Source: Sarocladium kiliense (Eukaryota; Ascomycota; Sordariomycetes; Hypocreales; Sarocladiaceae). From it: a stretch of 64,000 nucleotides of DNA. Shown piece after piece: positions 46,852 to 57,467 of this stretch; the stretch's first letter is position 1; each line of letters opens with the position of its first letter. Position numbers and translations under genes: made by a program. The DNA lies in the NCBI GenBank assembly GCA_030734395.1, contig JAUZTG010000044.1, positions 1,488,001 through 1,552,000 of the forward strand, read 5' to 3'. A model generated the notes under the pieces. The model was not told where the DNA came from, ran no database searches, and saw only the letters and a program-made list of their open reading frames with translations.

Positions 46852-47152
46852 ACGGGGGTCTATGGAGGACCACACCACCTCATGCACACACCCTTCCGTT
46901 CCTCCTCCGGGAACCACCTCGGAGACCTTGCAAAGCCCTGATGATGTGCATGCCTAGATCATCTCAAGGACATCTACGAAGTGTCTTCGGGGAAAGATCA
47001 TGCCGAGATGAAGTTCCCTTTGGACTACCCCAGCTTTACCCAGCCACTGCTTGTTCCCTCGAACTTGGACGTTCGCGAGGGTCTTACCTGAAAAGCAGGA
47101 TGAGTGCCTTGGCTTGCATGATCGATCCCACGGAGCTTCCATAGGCAGACTG

Positions 47153-47160
47153 TATATAAA
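47153..47160 (+). promoter_or_regulatory. TATA box of the GH3 gene
   Basis: TATATAAA, 82 bp before the ATG at 47242. Spacing and sequence fit a strong core promoter. Confidence 0.55.
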
Positions 47161-47241
47161 GAAGCCCCAAGTCTGCCAACAAGTGTGAAGAGCTGGACAC
47201 TCCAGCATTGGCCTTCAACCAACTCTGAAAGCGACCACACC

Positions 47242-49585
47242 ATGAAGTCTCCAGCCGTACCAACTCTGTTGGCCTTTGCGCTGACTGCTGCGACTTCGGC
47301 CCAGGACACGACTCGTGGCCATATTGGAAATGGTATGACTCTCGCACAGTCCCACTCTGATGCAATCCTTTGTATTTGCTCCTCTGACTGATTGCCTTGT
47401 AGTGAAGTTAGATGACTGGCAGACAGCCTACGATAAGGCAGCGGCCTTCGTAGACAGCCTTAGTCTTGCCGACAAAGCCCGCGTAGTCACTGGCCGCAAT
47501 GCAACTGCGAACGGCGAGTTCTTCCCGGGTCTCAACATCATGGACGGCCAGCAAGGCATCCTCAACAGCTTCTTCGTCACAGGCTGGAGCGAGCCAGGTG
47601 CCTTGACCATGAGTTGGGATAAGGAGGCACTATATAAACAATCTTACGCCATCGCCCGCGAATTCTACATTCGAGGCTATCACGTCGTCGACGGACCTAC
47701 TGTTTCTCCTGGTGGACGTACAGCTTGGAATGGAAGAGCGTCTGAAGGGTTCGCCGCTGACTCGTATCTGACTGGCGTTGCCTTTGGAGAGTCTGTGCGC
47801 GCGGAAGTCGATGCCGGCACCATCTCTGCCGGAAAGCACTTCTTGCTCTACGAGCAGGAGAACAACAGGACCAACGTGGCCGCCAATGAGTATAACTTTA
47901 CATCATACAATTCCCTTGCAGACGACAAAACGATTCATGAGACATACCTCGCCCCATGGTACGATGGCGTAAAGAATGGTCTTGGTGGTGCCATGTGCGC
48001 AATGAATCTTGTCAATGGCTCATACAGCTGTGAGAACGAACCGTTGCTCATGGGGCTTCTGAAAGAGGAAGTTGGCTTTCCTGGCCTCGTCGTTCCCGAT
48101 ATCAACGGCCAGAAGACCGTCGATGGGTCGGCAAACGGTGGCCTCGATTGGGCTTCAGATCAGCTGTGGACTCCTGAAATCATTGAAGACTTGGTCTCCT
48201 CTGGGAATGTCAGCGAGGCCCGAATCAATGACATGGCCATTCGGAACATCGTGGGATGGTATCACAGCAACCTGAACAACGGGTTCTTTCCAACAAAGGC
48301 TGAGGACGACGAATATCGCCCGATTCCAAAGACTCACCGCGAGTTGAATCGCGAAAACGGCGGCAAGTCCATCGTCCTCCTCAAGAACAAGGACTCCGCC
48401 CTGCCACTGAAATCACCGCGTGTCGTATCTGTCTTCGGCGCAAGTGCTGGGGCTACTACTGCTGGCCCGAACCAGGCCTTTGCAATTGCAAACCTTGGTC
48501 CAGGGTCCTATCGAATCCCTGAAGTTCTGGATGGACATGTTGCGACTTTGAGCGGCGCCGGCAAGGCGTCGATGCAATACCTTGTCACACCCCTTCAGGC
48601 TCTCCAGGATCGCGCGAGAGAAGATCAGACCCAGTTCCGGTGGATTGCTAACGATACCTTCACGCCTGTAAGCCAAGGCTTCATTGCTGGAGGCGCGAGT
48701 ACCGGTGTAAGGCCGTCGATTCCAGCATACGCAAGCTTCTCGGATGCGTGTATTGTGTTCCTTAATGCCTATGGCGGAGAAGGGCAAGACAGACTAACTC
48801 TGAGCAACGAGGCGCAGGATAATCTGGTGCTAGAAGTCGCGCAGAACTGCCAGAACACGATAGTGGTCGTCAACACCGTCGGCATCCGTCTAGTGGACAA
48901 GTGGATTGAGCATGATAATGTCACCGCTGTCCTATATTCAGGACCCCTTGGCCAGGAGTCAGGCAATGCAATTGCCGATGTTCTATACGGAAGTGTCAAT
49001 CCATCTGCCAAACTGGTATACACAATCGCTCGCAAGGTGTCTGACTACGACATCCGGCCATGTCCCACTGTTCAGTGCGAGTTCTCCGAAGGCAACTACA
49101 TTGACTACAAGGCATTTGATCGCAATGAGATTGAGCCTCGATTCGAGTTTGGCTTCGGTTTGAGTTATAGCACTTTCGAATATAGCAAACTCAGCATCAA
49201 TAACCTCACCGCTGAGGCTGGTGTCGCACGTGGTCCTCCATCCGTGGGAGGCAGGGCTGATCTCTGGGACGAAGTCGCTTCAGTCAGCATACGCATCAGC
49301 AACACCGGCGACGTCAAGGGAACTGAGATCGCGCAGCTATACCTTACTTTCCCCGAAGCTGCTGATCAGCCAGTGCGTCAGCTTCGCGGGTTTGACAAAG
49401 TCACACTTGAGCCAGGCGAGACAAAGACAGCCATCTTTACGCTGCACAGGAGGGATATGAGCTTCTGGGATGTGGGCGCGCAGAATTGGCGACTTGCTTC
49501 GGGCACGTATGGCGTTTCTGTTGGGCGCAGCTCACGCAAGTTTGAGGCTGAAGGGGAGATCAAGGTAGGCTCCAGAAAGTGTTAA
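47242..49585 (+). CDS. Secreted glycoside hydrolase family 3 (beta-glucosidase-related)
   Basis: Exons 47242-47332 and 47403-49585; intron 47333-47402 (GTATGA..TTGTAG); 757 residues. Signal peptide SPAVPTLLAFALTAATSA. GH3 layout: N-terminal barrel (GLNIMDGQQGIL, GYHVVDGPTVSPGGRTAWNGRASEGF, SAGKHFLLYEQENNR), C-terminal sandwich (SIVLLKNKDSALPLK, ACIVFLNAYGGEGQDRLTL, VLYSGPLGQESGNAIADVLYG) and fibronectin III-like end (LRGFDKVTLEPGETKTAIFTL). The putative nucleophile is Asp263 in GLVVPDINGQ; most beta-glucosidases have SDW here and this clade has PDI, so specificity may differ from cellobiose-active enzymes. The family cuts terminal beta-glucose or beta-xylose. It diverges from the Zn2Cys6 gene. 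Confidence 0.9.
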
Positions 49586-49699
49586 GGCGGTTTGGAGGAA
49601 TATGCAAATAGCTCGCCACAGTTGTTCCTTCAAATGCAGATATCCGTTTGCGCTGGCTGTAACTCACAATAAGCTGGTGGTACACATCACTCCCTCGTC

Positions 49700-51023
49700 T
49701 CAATTTCTCAACCTCCCAGACCTCCTTCGGCCGCTTTCTTCAGCCTCGTCTTTCTGCTCTGCTTTGACCTGGTTCGGCCTCGCTTCGACCTTGACAACTT
49801 TTGTTGCCTTTTTCATGGGCTCACTAGCGTCCTCTCCTGCCTCGACCTTTACTTTTCGCCTTTTTGGAGCAGCTTGGGGCTCTTCTTCGTCAACCTTCTT
49901 TCTTCCCTTCTTCTTTGCTGGCACACTGTCCAGTCCATCCTCTGCCATCTCCACCTTCACACCTGCTGGGACAGCTCCAGTCTTCTTCTGGACACCAGGC
50001 GCATAACAGCTTGTCCTTCCACCAACAGTGATGAATGCTAACTTCTCTCCATTGGGTAACTTCGTCGCCGCTCCCTTGTCCCCTTTGCCCCATCGGTGAT
50101 TAAACAGCCAATGATCTGGGAACTCGTCCGAGTCACCGAGTTTATCTACCGCAGTCTGGCATACGTAGCGCACATTCTCCCACAAAGTCCGAATCTCTTC
50201 ATCGCTGAAGCTGTCGCTGTACTGCTCCGGGTGTAATTTGGCTTGGTACAGTGTCTCATCGGCGACCCAGTTGCCGATGCCGCTCAGCATGGTCTGGTCG
50301 AGAAGAAGGGCTTTGACGGGGACGTGCCGTGCTCGCATGCGTTCACGAAGATAGGTTTCAGTGAAGACTTCGGCATCAACGACAGGATCCGGACCATTCT
50401 CCTTCAGTGGGGAATGAGCGCGAATCTCGTCGCCAGGACAGTCGACGAGGCGAACACGACCAAAACGTCGTGCATCAGTAAAGGCCACTTCTGTAGCTGT
50501 ATTGTCGTCGGTAGTGAAGTGAAACTTCCAGAAACGAGGGGGCCATTGATCGAGCTCAGACTCCTTCATCTTCTTGTAGTAGTTTGTGTAGGCGGTGCGA
50601 TCGCCCTTGATATGCATCCACCCGGTCATGCCAAAATGCATGACTAGATGTGGGGGCTTGTCAAGTGTTATCCTTCAAGGTGTTAGCTCTCAGTCCATCA
50701 AGTAGATTTCGTGATAGACTCACCAGAAGTACTTCCCCTGACTTCCTGCTGAGACGATCTTGACAGCAATTAGTCACGACGTCAAATCACTCCGTTGGCT
50801 AAGACTGACCTTCCTCCCCTTCAATGCCTTTTCAACCTCAGACCCACTCGTGCCGACCTTCCCAAAGACATTGGCATCGTCGATGGCTGTAGCTGTCTTG
50901 ATACGCTTCCCAACCACCCTCAGGTTCAGGAAGTGTACTATGCGTGCGACTGAGTTATAGTCAGTACACCAGATACATTGAGAGATCAGGTTATGTTTCC
51001 CCACCTTCCGCAATTTCAGGCAT
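49700..51023 (-). CDS. Formamidopyrimidine-DNA glycosylase homologue (Fpg/MutM), zinc-less, with basic tail
   Basis: Four exons on the minus strand: 51023-51005, 50949-50810, 50758-50724, 50672-49700; introns of 55, 51 and 51 bp; 388 residues. Splicing gives MPEIAEVARIVHFL, with the catalytic Pro2 and Glu3 (Pro1/Glu2 in the mature enzyme), then SAGSQGKYFWITLDKPPHLVMHFGMTGW. The helix-two-turn-helix is LLDQTMLSGIGNWVADETLYQAKLHP. The C-terminal zinc finger of bacterial Fpg is replaced by ITVGGRTSCYAPGVQ, as in plant and fungal enzymes. A ~110-residue Lys-rich tail (KKKGRKK, PKRRKVKVE) follows and should serve as nuclear localisation and DNA contact. It removes oxidised purines and nicks the abasic site. 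The tiny first and third exons are supported by the conserved joins. Confidence 0.9.
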
Positions 51024-51330
51024 CTTGAAGCTGTGCTTTGGGCAATTGATGCGGTTCGCCGGATTCACGGTCTCAGCACAGTTGCACCGCGTAGCGTCAC
51101 CTCTCCAAGCTACCACGCCCGTCACGAGAGCACGTGATGTGACCCGCTTCCCACTTTAGCTCCCGCCTATATCCGCTCACAAATTTCAGTGCCGAATGTT
51201 TTTCTTCTCCTCATCACCAACCTCGAAGCTTTTCCCAAAAGCTCAAGGTGTCGCGCGCGCGCACCCGAGACAGCCCAGGTATGTTCTGCTTCTGCAGCTT
51301 GCATCTCTTTATTCTTCTCCTACCTGTCTC

Positions 51331-51419
51331 TTCCTGATGACACACCAAACCCATATACAAACTAGAGTCTTTGACCCTTCGGGGCGTGAAACTAAAGTTT
51401 TTGCACGTCAGTCTGAAAG
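51331..51419 (+). ncRNA. Candidate C/D box snoRNA A (intron 1 of host)
   Basis: C-like box CTGATGA at 51334-51340 and D box CTGA at 51413-51416, about 80 nt apart, with a C'-like GTGAA at 51386. The terminal stem is weak (CTT/AAG). It lies within the 217-nt first intron. Target not identified. Confidence 0.35.
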
Positions 51420-51611
51420 CTTTCTTGACGACGTTTCCGCTATGCCCAACTCGAATTTTCTCGTCTGAGCATCTGCTAACCTGGTCATTGAATAGGTCGC
51501 TACCAAGTGGTTGCTGATTGAGATCATCGGGCTGTCTCGTGCGTCGCGCCGACCGTCGAACTTGAACAAATGGTACGTTGCTACGCTGCTTGTCTTTTCA
51601 TTCCCACCTGT

Positions 51612-51677
51612 TTCCATGATGATCATTTCGTTATAATATACGCTGGAAATTACCGGCTGAGATCCGTCGCTGAGGAT
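51612..51677 (+). ncRNA. Candidate C/D box snoRNA B, possible 5.8S/18S guide
   Basis: Perfect C box ATGATGA (51616-51622), D' CTGA (51657-51660), D box CTGA (51670-51673) and a short terminal stem TCC/GGA. The nine bases GAGATCCGT just before the D box are complementary to ACGGATCTC near the 5' end of fungal 5.8S rRNA. TAATATACGCT (51634-51644) is complementary to the conserved 18S segment AGCGTATATTA. Both rRNA matches are from memory. Size (66 nt) and intron position fit. Confidence 0.5.
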
Positions 51678-51689
51678 ATTAAATGGCTA

Positions 51690-51760
51690 TTTCTGATGAA
51701 ACACCCCTTCTCTCACATTTGTTGGACTTGACGTTACTTCATGATCACGTTGCTGACGCT
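51690..51760 (+). ncRNA. Candidate C/D box snoRNA C (same intron as B)
   Basis: C box CTGATGA at 51693-51699 and D box CTGA at 51753-51756; a C'-like ATGATC lies near 51741. No clear terminal stem and no recognised target. It could instead be fortuitous, as the D box overlaps the likely branch site. Confidence 0.3.
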
Positions 51761-51826
51761 TTGTCCTTCAGGCAAGGTACGATGCCTTCTGAGGAACCTT
51801 TTCTTCCATCCCTTTCGACCTTCGAG

Positions 51827-51920
51827 TCTCGAATGATGAAGCGGCACTGGGCTCCGATTTTCCATGAGTCAGAGAAGCCATTTTGTGGCAGGCCTAGAAA
51901 ACCTCGCCCACTGATCGAGA
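51827..51920 (+). ncRNA. Candidate C/D box snoRNA D with 6-bp terminal stem
   Basis: C box ATGATGA (51833-51839) is preceded by TCTCGA and the D box CTGA (51911-51914) is followed by TCGAGA, forming a perfect six-base terminal stem that joins C and D as in a kink-turn. Length 94 nt. The guide before D reads AAACCTCGCCCA; I do not recognise its target. Structurally the best candidate of the group. Confidence 0.5.
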
Positions 51921-52289
51921 ACCTCACATGTCGAATATTTTGACAAGAGTGATGGAGCTGAGGCTAATTGTCGATGCACAGTGTCATTGTGGGTTCACGT
52001 AATCTCTGACTGCGCTCTGGGCCATTCGCCTAATTGGTACGTTCCTTTCTGTCTTCTTCAGTCATCTCCCCAGCATCGTGATGATCCCTTTAGATGACGA
52101 GTCTTATCCGGGCTTCCCGATGCAGACAACATCTTTTTTATACCATTCATGCAACACTGAACTGCTTCCCAATCTCGCCTTGTTTCCCTTGCCACTTGCA
52201 TCTGTAACAAGAAAAAGCTAACAAGTGTGTTCAGTAGTAAAACCGTGCCAGTGAGTGTTTGTCCTTTGGACTCTGGGCTTCGAGCATTT

Positions 52290-52368
52290 CCATCATGATG
52301 ATCCCGAATAAACGACAAGCATATGTCAGAGCTTCGGCAACGACGATAAATTATTCCGTTCTGAACAG
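52290..52368 (+). ncRNA. Candidate C/D box snoRNA E (later intron)
   Basis: C box ATGATGA (52295-52301) and D box CTGA (52361-52364), 59 nt between them. The bases before D include ATTATTCC, complementary to GGAATAAT of conserved 18S rRNA, though only over eight bases. Terminal stem not evident. Confidence 0.3.
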
Positions 52369-52690
52369 ACTTGCTCAAGGCTCATCGTCGATACGCATGA
52401 TGTGGCTCAGTAGTCGCTGACTCGATATCAGCCCATGTCTAACCTGTATTCCATTCATCACCTGGAACCATCAAAAGGTTAGTCATTAATCCTATTTTGC
52501 CCTGCATTCTCCTCCGTTACATGATGCTTCAATATCACGACGGTCAACGTAGCCATATGCTTTGACGATATCGCCTGTGACAAGGCACTTTTTTCTGAAA
52601 CCAACAATTCCCTCACACACTTTTGTTATATTCCTTTGCCTATTCAGATTTGTGCAGATGGCCGCTAACGCCTTCTACCCAGGTGAAAAC

Positions 52691-53124
52691 ACATGAGTAT
52701 CTGTTGCTGCCTCATATCCACCCAAGATTCCTCGTTCAGTCTTTTTCATTTTCCCAATGTGCCTCTCTGTGCAGGGGGGGTATCATCAAACTGCGCCGTG
52801 TCCCGTATTCTATAATGATTCCAAGCCCAAGGGGAAATAAAGAAAAAGACAATTCAAATATCAACCGATTCGCTTTCCCGTTTCGTCGTGCAACTTCAAT
52901 ATCCCGTGACTCGTCAATCATGCGTCTGAGCAGCAACCGAAACTCTGGTTGGGTCATTGCCAGCCAGCAGCGATATAATTTGTTCTTCTCTGTCGGAAAA
53001 GCGAGGTTTTTTGAGGGCAGATGCGTTTCCTGGCCTGAGCTGCCGGCTTGCAGCTTTATCCAAGGCGCATTGCCAACCTCCATGGATTTGATCAAGGGTG
53101 GGGTCCAATCCCAGTGCAGCTTCG
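52691..53124. other. Spacer downstream of snoRNA host region
   Basis: About 430 bp between the presumed host transcript and the stop of the convergent Clr5 gene. No independent signal seen. Confidence 0.4.
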
Positions 53125-54109
53125 TCAACCTCGTTTGCGACCCTTTGGGTCATACGCCTTCTCAGAAGGCCACCGACGATTGGTCACATCAGACACATTG
53201 TTGTGGAGGCCATCTTCAGGATATGTCGGGACCTGTGACTGGGTCCTCATTTGGAAGAATTCAGCGCGAGACTGGTGAGACCCGGCCTGAAGTTGATTCC
53301 ACGGCGTGGCGAATGAGGGAGGGTGTTGTTGTGGGCTCGCGTGTGTATTTGATTGGTGATGGGGTGGGTTATAGGGGTTGTTATGGTAGAGTTGGAAGTT
53401 ATCGTGATGAGGTGCTGATGGGGAGAACGGGGGCTGATGTCTGTTGGGGCTGTTAGTCGTCGTTAATGGCTGTGGATGGGATAGAACGTACGGGGATGCT
53501 GTGGCTGGCATGGACAGCGGCGAGGACATGGATACGGCGGTGTAATGTGCATCAAGGCCGATAGGTGCAGCACCCCACGGGCTCAACTGGTGCTGCTTCT
53601 GCGACGATGTCGACACCTGCGTGGCATTCGACCCTGTCCTGCCATGCCGTCCCTGGACATTCGGCATCATCCTCTCAAAGCCACTCATATCCCGACCCGA
53701 GTCCGACTCCGGGGTATGAAGAGACACAGCAGGGTTCACATGGGACGAGGTCCTCTGCCAATTGTTGAAGGACGGTGGTACGAAGGTCCGTGGCTGCTGG
53801 GTGGGGTGCTCGAAGGGCTGGAGCAAGCGAGGGCCGGTGGCGGTAGAGCCGCCAGATGGAGATGACCAGGTCGTATCGTGGGAACGGTATTTGCGGACGC
53901 CCCAGTCTTTGAACTTTTGGCGATAGGATCGTTGACTGGAAGAGTGTTAGAGAGGTGAGCTTCGGTTGGAGGTAGCGGGTTGGATCTGGACGGGCTTACC
54001 TTGCTTTAAAGCCGTGATGATCACGCATAATGATCATGACATCCTTGAGAGTCCGGGTTTGGTAGTAGTCGATAATGATGCCTTTCACATCGTCCCAGTT
54101 CTTCGCCAT
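53125..54109 (-). CDS. Clr5-domain protein (putative DNA-binding regulator)
   Basis: Two exons on the minus strand: 54109-54000 and 53935-53125; intron 53936-53999 (GTAAGC..TCCAG); 306 residues. The N-terminal ~60 residues are a Clr5 domain: NWDDVKGIIIDYYQTRTLKDVMIIMRDHHGFKA, then SQRSYRQKFKDWGVRKYR across the splice, matching the family's HGFKAS.RQYK.KFK.WG pattern. The rest is low complexity, rich in Pro, His, Ser, Gln and Asn, like a disordered activation region, ending in basic KAYDPKGRKRG. Clr5 was named in fission-yeast silencing; most filamentous members are uncharacterised. The gene has a very long gene-free upstream region (3.4 kb). Confidence 0.8.
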
Positions 54110-57100
54110 GATAGCGAGTCGGTTGCTTGCAGCCTGGCGTGGTCGATGGTCGATGCGCGAAGGATGTACTCCCAGTGGTAAAACCAATGAAGAAGAAAGG
54201 AACGTGATGACTTCAAGAAGGCTTTGAGTCGAAGGAACAAGTGACTGTTGCTGAGAAAAGTAACGTCTCGATATGAGTGAGAGCCTGATGGGGGCTGAGT
54301 TTGGTCGTGTGTCCCGGCGGCACAGTCGACTGGGCTTTCCCCCCCTTCTAAATGTTATACACCGCTAACAGTCTTCCAAGCGTTGTTATCTCGGTGAGGA
54401 GTTGTCGAGATCGGTAATGAGGAAGAAATGAAAGTTGTAAGACACAGATCGTGGCGGTGCGTCCGATGCGAAAAGGCAAGCCACCGAACCAGGGACACCG
54501 AGTGTGTAAGTAGAAAGATAGATGCAAAGGGAACAAATAAAGCAATAGCAAAACAAGTGTGCACGCTGCTGTAGAGGGAAGTCGTGCAAGTTCTGTGGTT
54601 CCTTTTGTAATACGTCCTCCCAGAGGGTCTGCTGTTCCCTTCTCTTGTTCAAGGTAGTTTTGTACGTTGACGGTGTTATGTTTCTTCCATTTTCAAGACA
54701 TGGTCATGTCTGATGCGGTGAGGCGTCAAGTGGTGTCGCCAGGTGCCATTGCAAGTACCCAGCAAAGATGGTCGGTTATCTGAAGTATATAAAAAAGGTA
54801 GGATGACTGGAGAGTGAAAGGTCGGAGACATTCCAGGGGTGGGTATGGCTATAGTCTTGTATTGTATTTATACAAGTTAGCTAAGTTGGTGCGTGCGTGA
54901 GAGCGAGTACGGTTTCTTCGCTGTATTCACCTTCTTCCCAGACCGAATCGTGGTGGTGGGAGGGGTGTAGTAACAGCAGCAGCAGCCGCCAGTGTGGGAT
55001 GGGCTGTGCTGAAGAGGGGTGGGAACAAGGCAGAAACGAAGGGCAACATTGGAGGTTAGCAGGCCTTGGAATTGGCGAATGCAGGTCAGGATGCAGGGAA
55101 TAGATTGGGCGGCTCCCGGCAAAGACACAGAGCACAGGTGTGCTCTGCATGTATGGGATCGGATCTATTGCTGTGCCTAAAGGCAATTGAGGTTAAGCCA
55201 GACTCTGAGCCCAAGACATTGGCGATGGCGCTATAGTGCAAAAGGCAGGTTCGCTCGCCTCACTTTGGTCGGAGCGTGCAGCGCTTGAGATCAAAGGTGC
55301 AGAAAATAACTACAAAGAATATTGGAAGTTGAGGTTGGTGGATGATGACTCGACGATGGGACCCGGTGTCGGAGAGACGAAGGAAGGGGATTGAGCTGTG
55401 CTGGAGGATGGACGACAGGGAGGAGCCTTGCATACGGGACAGTCAGGTGAGCAGCCTGGTGATCAGAAACCCCGTCATGAACTCTGTTCTTCGGTGATGG
55501 GAAGAATGATCAATTGGCTGAGTGACCAGCGCCACTGACACGAGAAGCCAAGGATACGCCAGAAGTAAGGGCATCGATAAGGAGGGGGTGGCGATTGGAA
55601 CGAACAGCTGGGGATGAAGGGAATCAGGACAGCTCTGCGACTTAGGCTACCTAGCAGCCGACCTATGACACAGGCATAGATCCGTAGGTCACTGATTAGC
55701 TCCGTTATGACCGCGATTGGCGTAGATGACGGGCTGGTCCTCTCGTCATTCTCGGTCAGGTCAAGGGCAGGGGGGCTGTGTAGCTGAAGTCCCATTAGCC
55801 AGGCCCCCTCCCATCCCTTGGGCCAAGTCACAACACCACCAAAAGAAACCTGCCTGGTAGCCTGGGAAAACATTCCTCTCATAGGGTTGTCGGGTTTCCT
55901 GCTTCCTTCGGTGAGTGAAATGGCTTTTGGTCAAAAATCACTAAACGGGTTTGGCTGGCTGGCGCTTGGGGATGCAGTGTTACTCTACTTCAGAGGACAG
56001 GGGGGATATCCCACACACACCCAAACTGATGATGTACATAATGAGATCTGCCGAGAGAAGGCGGCCCCCAAGGTGCAGCACGCCCCCGACGAAACTAAAT
56101 AACTGAACTATCTAGACTTACGTGCATGAGTGTCCAGGACATCCTTGCCCCCCACCCAATATCGAGGTGGACGGTTGAACGGTGGTTGGGAGAGCCAGTA
56201 TCCACGTCTCTGGATGTGACAGGCGTGCATACAAGGGGGATTAAGGAAACCCTGGCTTAGAGATCATCAGAGGGGGGGTATGAAGAGGGGGGAGGCACAG
56301 ATAGAGAATGTCACTGGGGACGCAAGCAAGCGGGATGAGATGCACGTCTTCTTTGCAGCGGGAACAAGAACATGATCGCGGATAACGGCATCGCACAGCA
56401 TCGGGTGCAACCCCCATCCTCGCTCGCCCGGTCCTCAAGTCATCATCATGAAGAAAGCAGAGAGAAAACTCAATTCCAATGCCAATGCCTGTATCTGGCC
56501 AGACTGCAGCCTTCTAGGCAGAAAGATCAGCGGTGAAAGGCATCCAGGCAGCGACACAGCTCCGGGGACAACAGAGGTGGGAGGGGGGGGGTCTCCGACC
56601 CGGAGCTGGGCATGGTTCGCGGCCGATGGCTCCACAATTCAGGCGGCCGAGAGAAGGCGTCCGGAAAGATGTGGGGCTCCTCAGTTGCGGAGGACGCCGC
56701 AGCAGAGGCGGCGCGGGAGTCGTCTCTTTTTTTCCTCTGGTTTTCTCACTGGGGGTCCAGGTCCGTGCGATGTTCTAATATGAGGGATTTTGAGACACCG
56801 TTGGGCTGCTTGGGTTGTGTACCCGGAGGTTATGGGCTGGAGGCGCGTGAGAGCGCCACGGGACGGGACAGGTCGTATTCAGATCACGCATACAGCAGGA
56901 TGCACCTCGGGGTGAGATATTGAGATGCACGAGACAACGACAAGTCAGAAAAGGCCAGAAAACTCAAGAAAAGACTGCACTTCAAACAGGATTAGAAATT
57001 ATAACACTATTGATATCTGAAACAACCACCACTCCAAGCTGCACTTGTCGGCACGCGACAGCAAGGCTTCCTTTTCTTCTCATCCAGCATCGAAGCTGTC

Positions 57101-57467
57101 CCGTCCCAGCTGAACCCAAACTCAATCTTCACCGTCTCAGATTCGGGCAGGCTAGCAATCTCAGGGGGGAATCCAGAACGTTTGCCAACGGTTCTTACAG
57201 TCTGAGACTAACACCGATAAGCGAGACAGAGGTGGTCAACGGTGCCATTGCCATGAACAAACTTTCAAATTAGTTTCTTTGCTCGCCTCACTCTTCATCA
57301 CACCCCTGGCGCACACCTCTCGTTGGCCCAGCGAAAAACAGCCTAGGACCGTCCCCATCCCATCCCCGCCTCACTTCTCGAAAGAAATCATCATCGCACG
57401 CTCCATCCTCACCCCTTCCCCCAAGTCCAAGGTCATATTCTCCAATTCGACTTGTTCGTGCAGCCTC
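54110..57467. other. 3.4-kb gene-free region between two minus-strand genes
   Basis: Open frames here lack ATG starts, domains or splice-linked partners. Several G-runs occur (near 55772, 56273-56292, 56580-56590). The proximal part is probably promoter and leader of the Clr5 gene; the far end is the 3' region of the Slm1-like gene. I see no RNA gene or mobile element. Confidence 0.45.

Larger units (their letters stand above)
46359..47241. promoter_or_regulatory. Divergent promoter region, regulator / GH3
   Basis: 883 bp between start codons. It holds a TATA box for GH3, the inverted repeat at 46834-46851 and nearby G-rich CreA-like motifs (CGGGGGG, CACGGGGG). No coding sequence supported. 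Confidence 0.5.
51190..52690 (+). ncRNA. Putative intron-rich non-coding host transcript for C/D snoRNAs
   Basis: Plus-strand splice signals recur without a continuous frame. Donors: GTATGT at 51279, GTACGT at 51573, GTACGA at 51777, GTACGT at 52037, GTGAGT at 52251. Acceptors with branch sites: GCTAAC..AATAG ending 51495, GCTGAC..TTCAG ending 51771, GCTAAC..TTCAG ending 52233, and CTATTCAG near 52647. The apparent exons (for example 51496-51572) carry stops when joined. The presumed introns hold several C/D box pairs listed below. Fungal and animal snoRNA host genes have this design. Exact exon borders, especially a five-base exon at 51772-51776, are uncertain. Confidence 0.5.

Noticed and set aside
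36456..49585. Possibility of a secondary-metabolite cluster
   Set aside because: There is no PKS, NRPS, terpene synthase or P450; gene content is carbohydrate uptake and hydrolysis.
52072..52124. GTGATGA box with a GCATCG/CGATGC stem, resembling a snoRNA
   Set aside because: No D box stands before the closing stem, so it is not a standard C/D snoRNA; may be chance.
52623..53456. 277-residue plus-strand open frame
   Set aside because: No ATG at its start and its 3' part is antisense to the Clr5-domain gene; no recognisable domain.
56448..56783. 111-residue plus-strand frame starting with ATG
   Set aside because: Ends in G/R/P-rich low complexity typical of GC-rich noncoding DNA; no homology recognised and no splice context.
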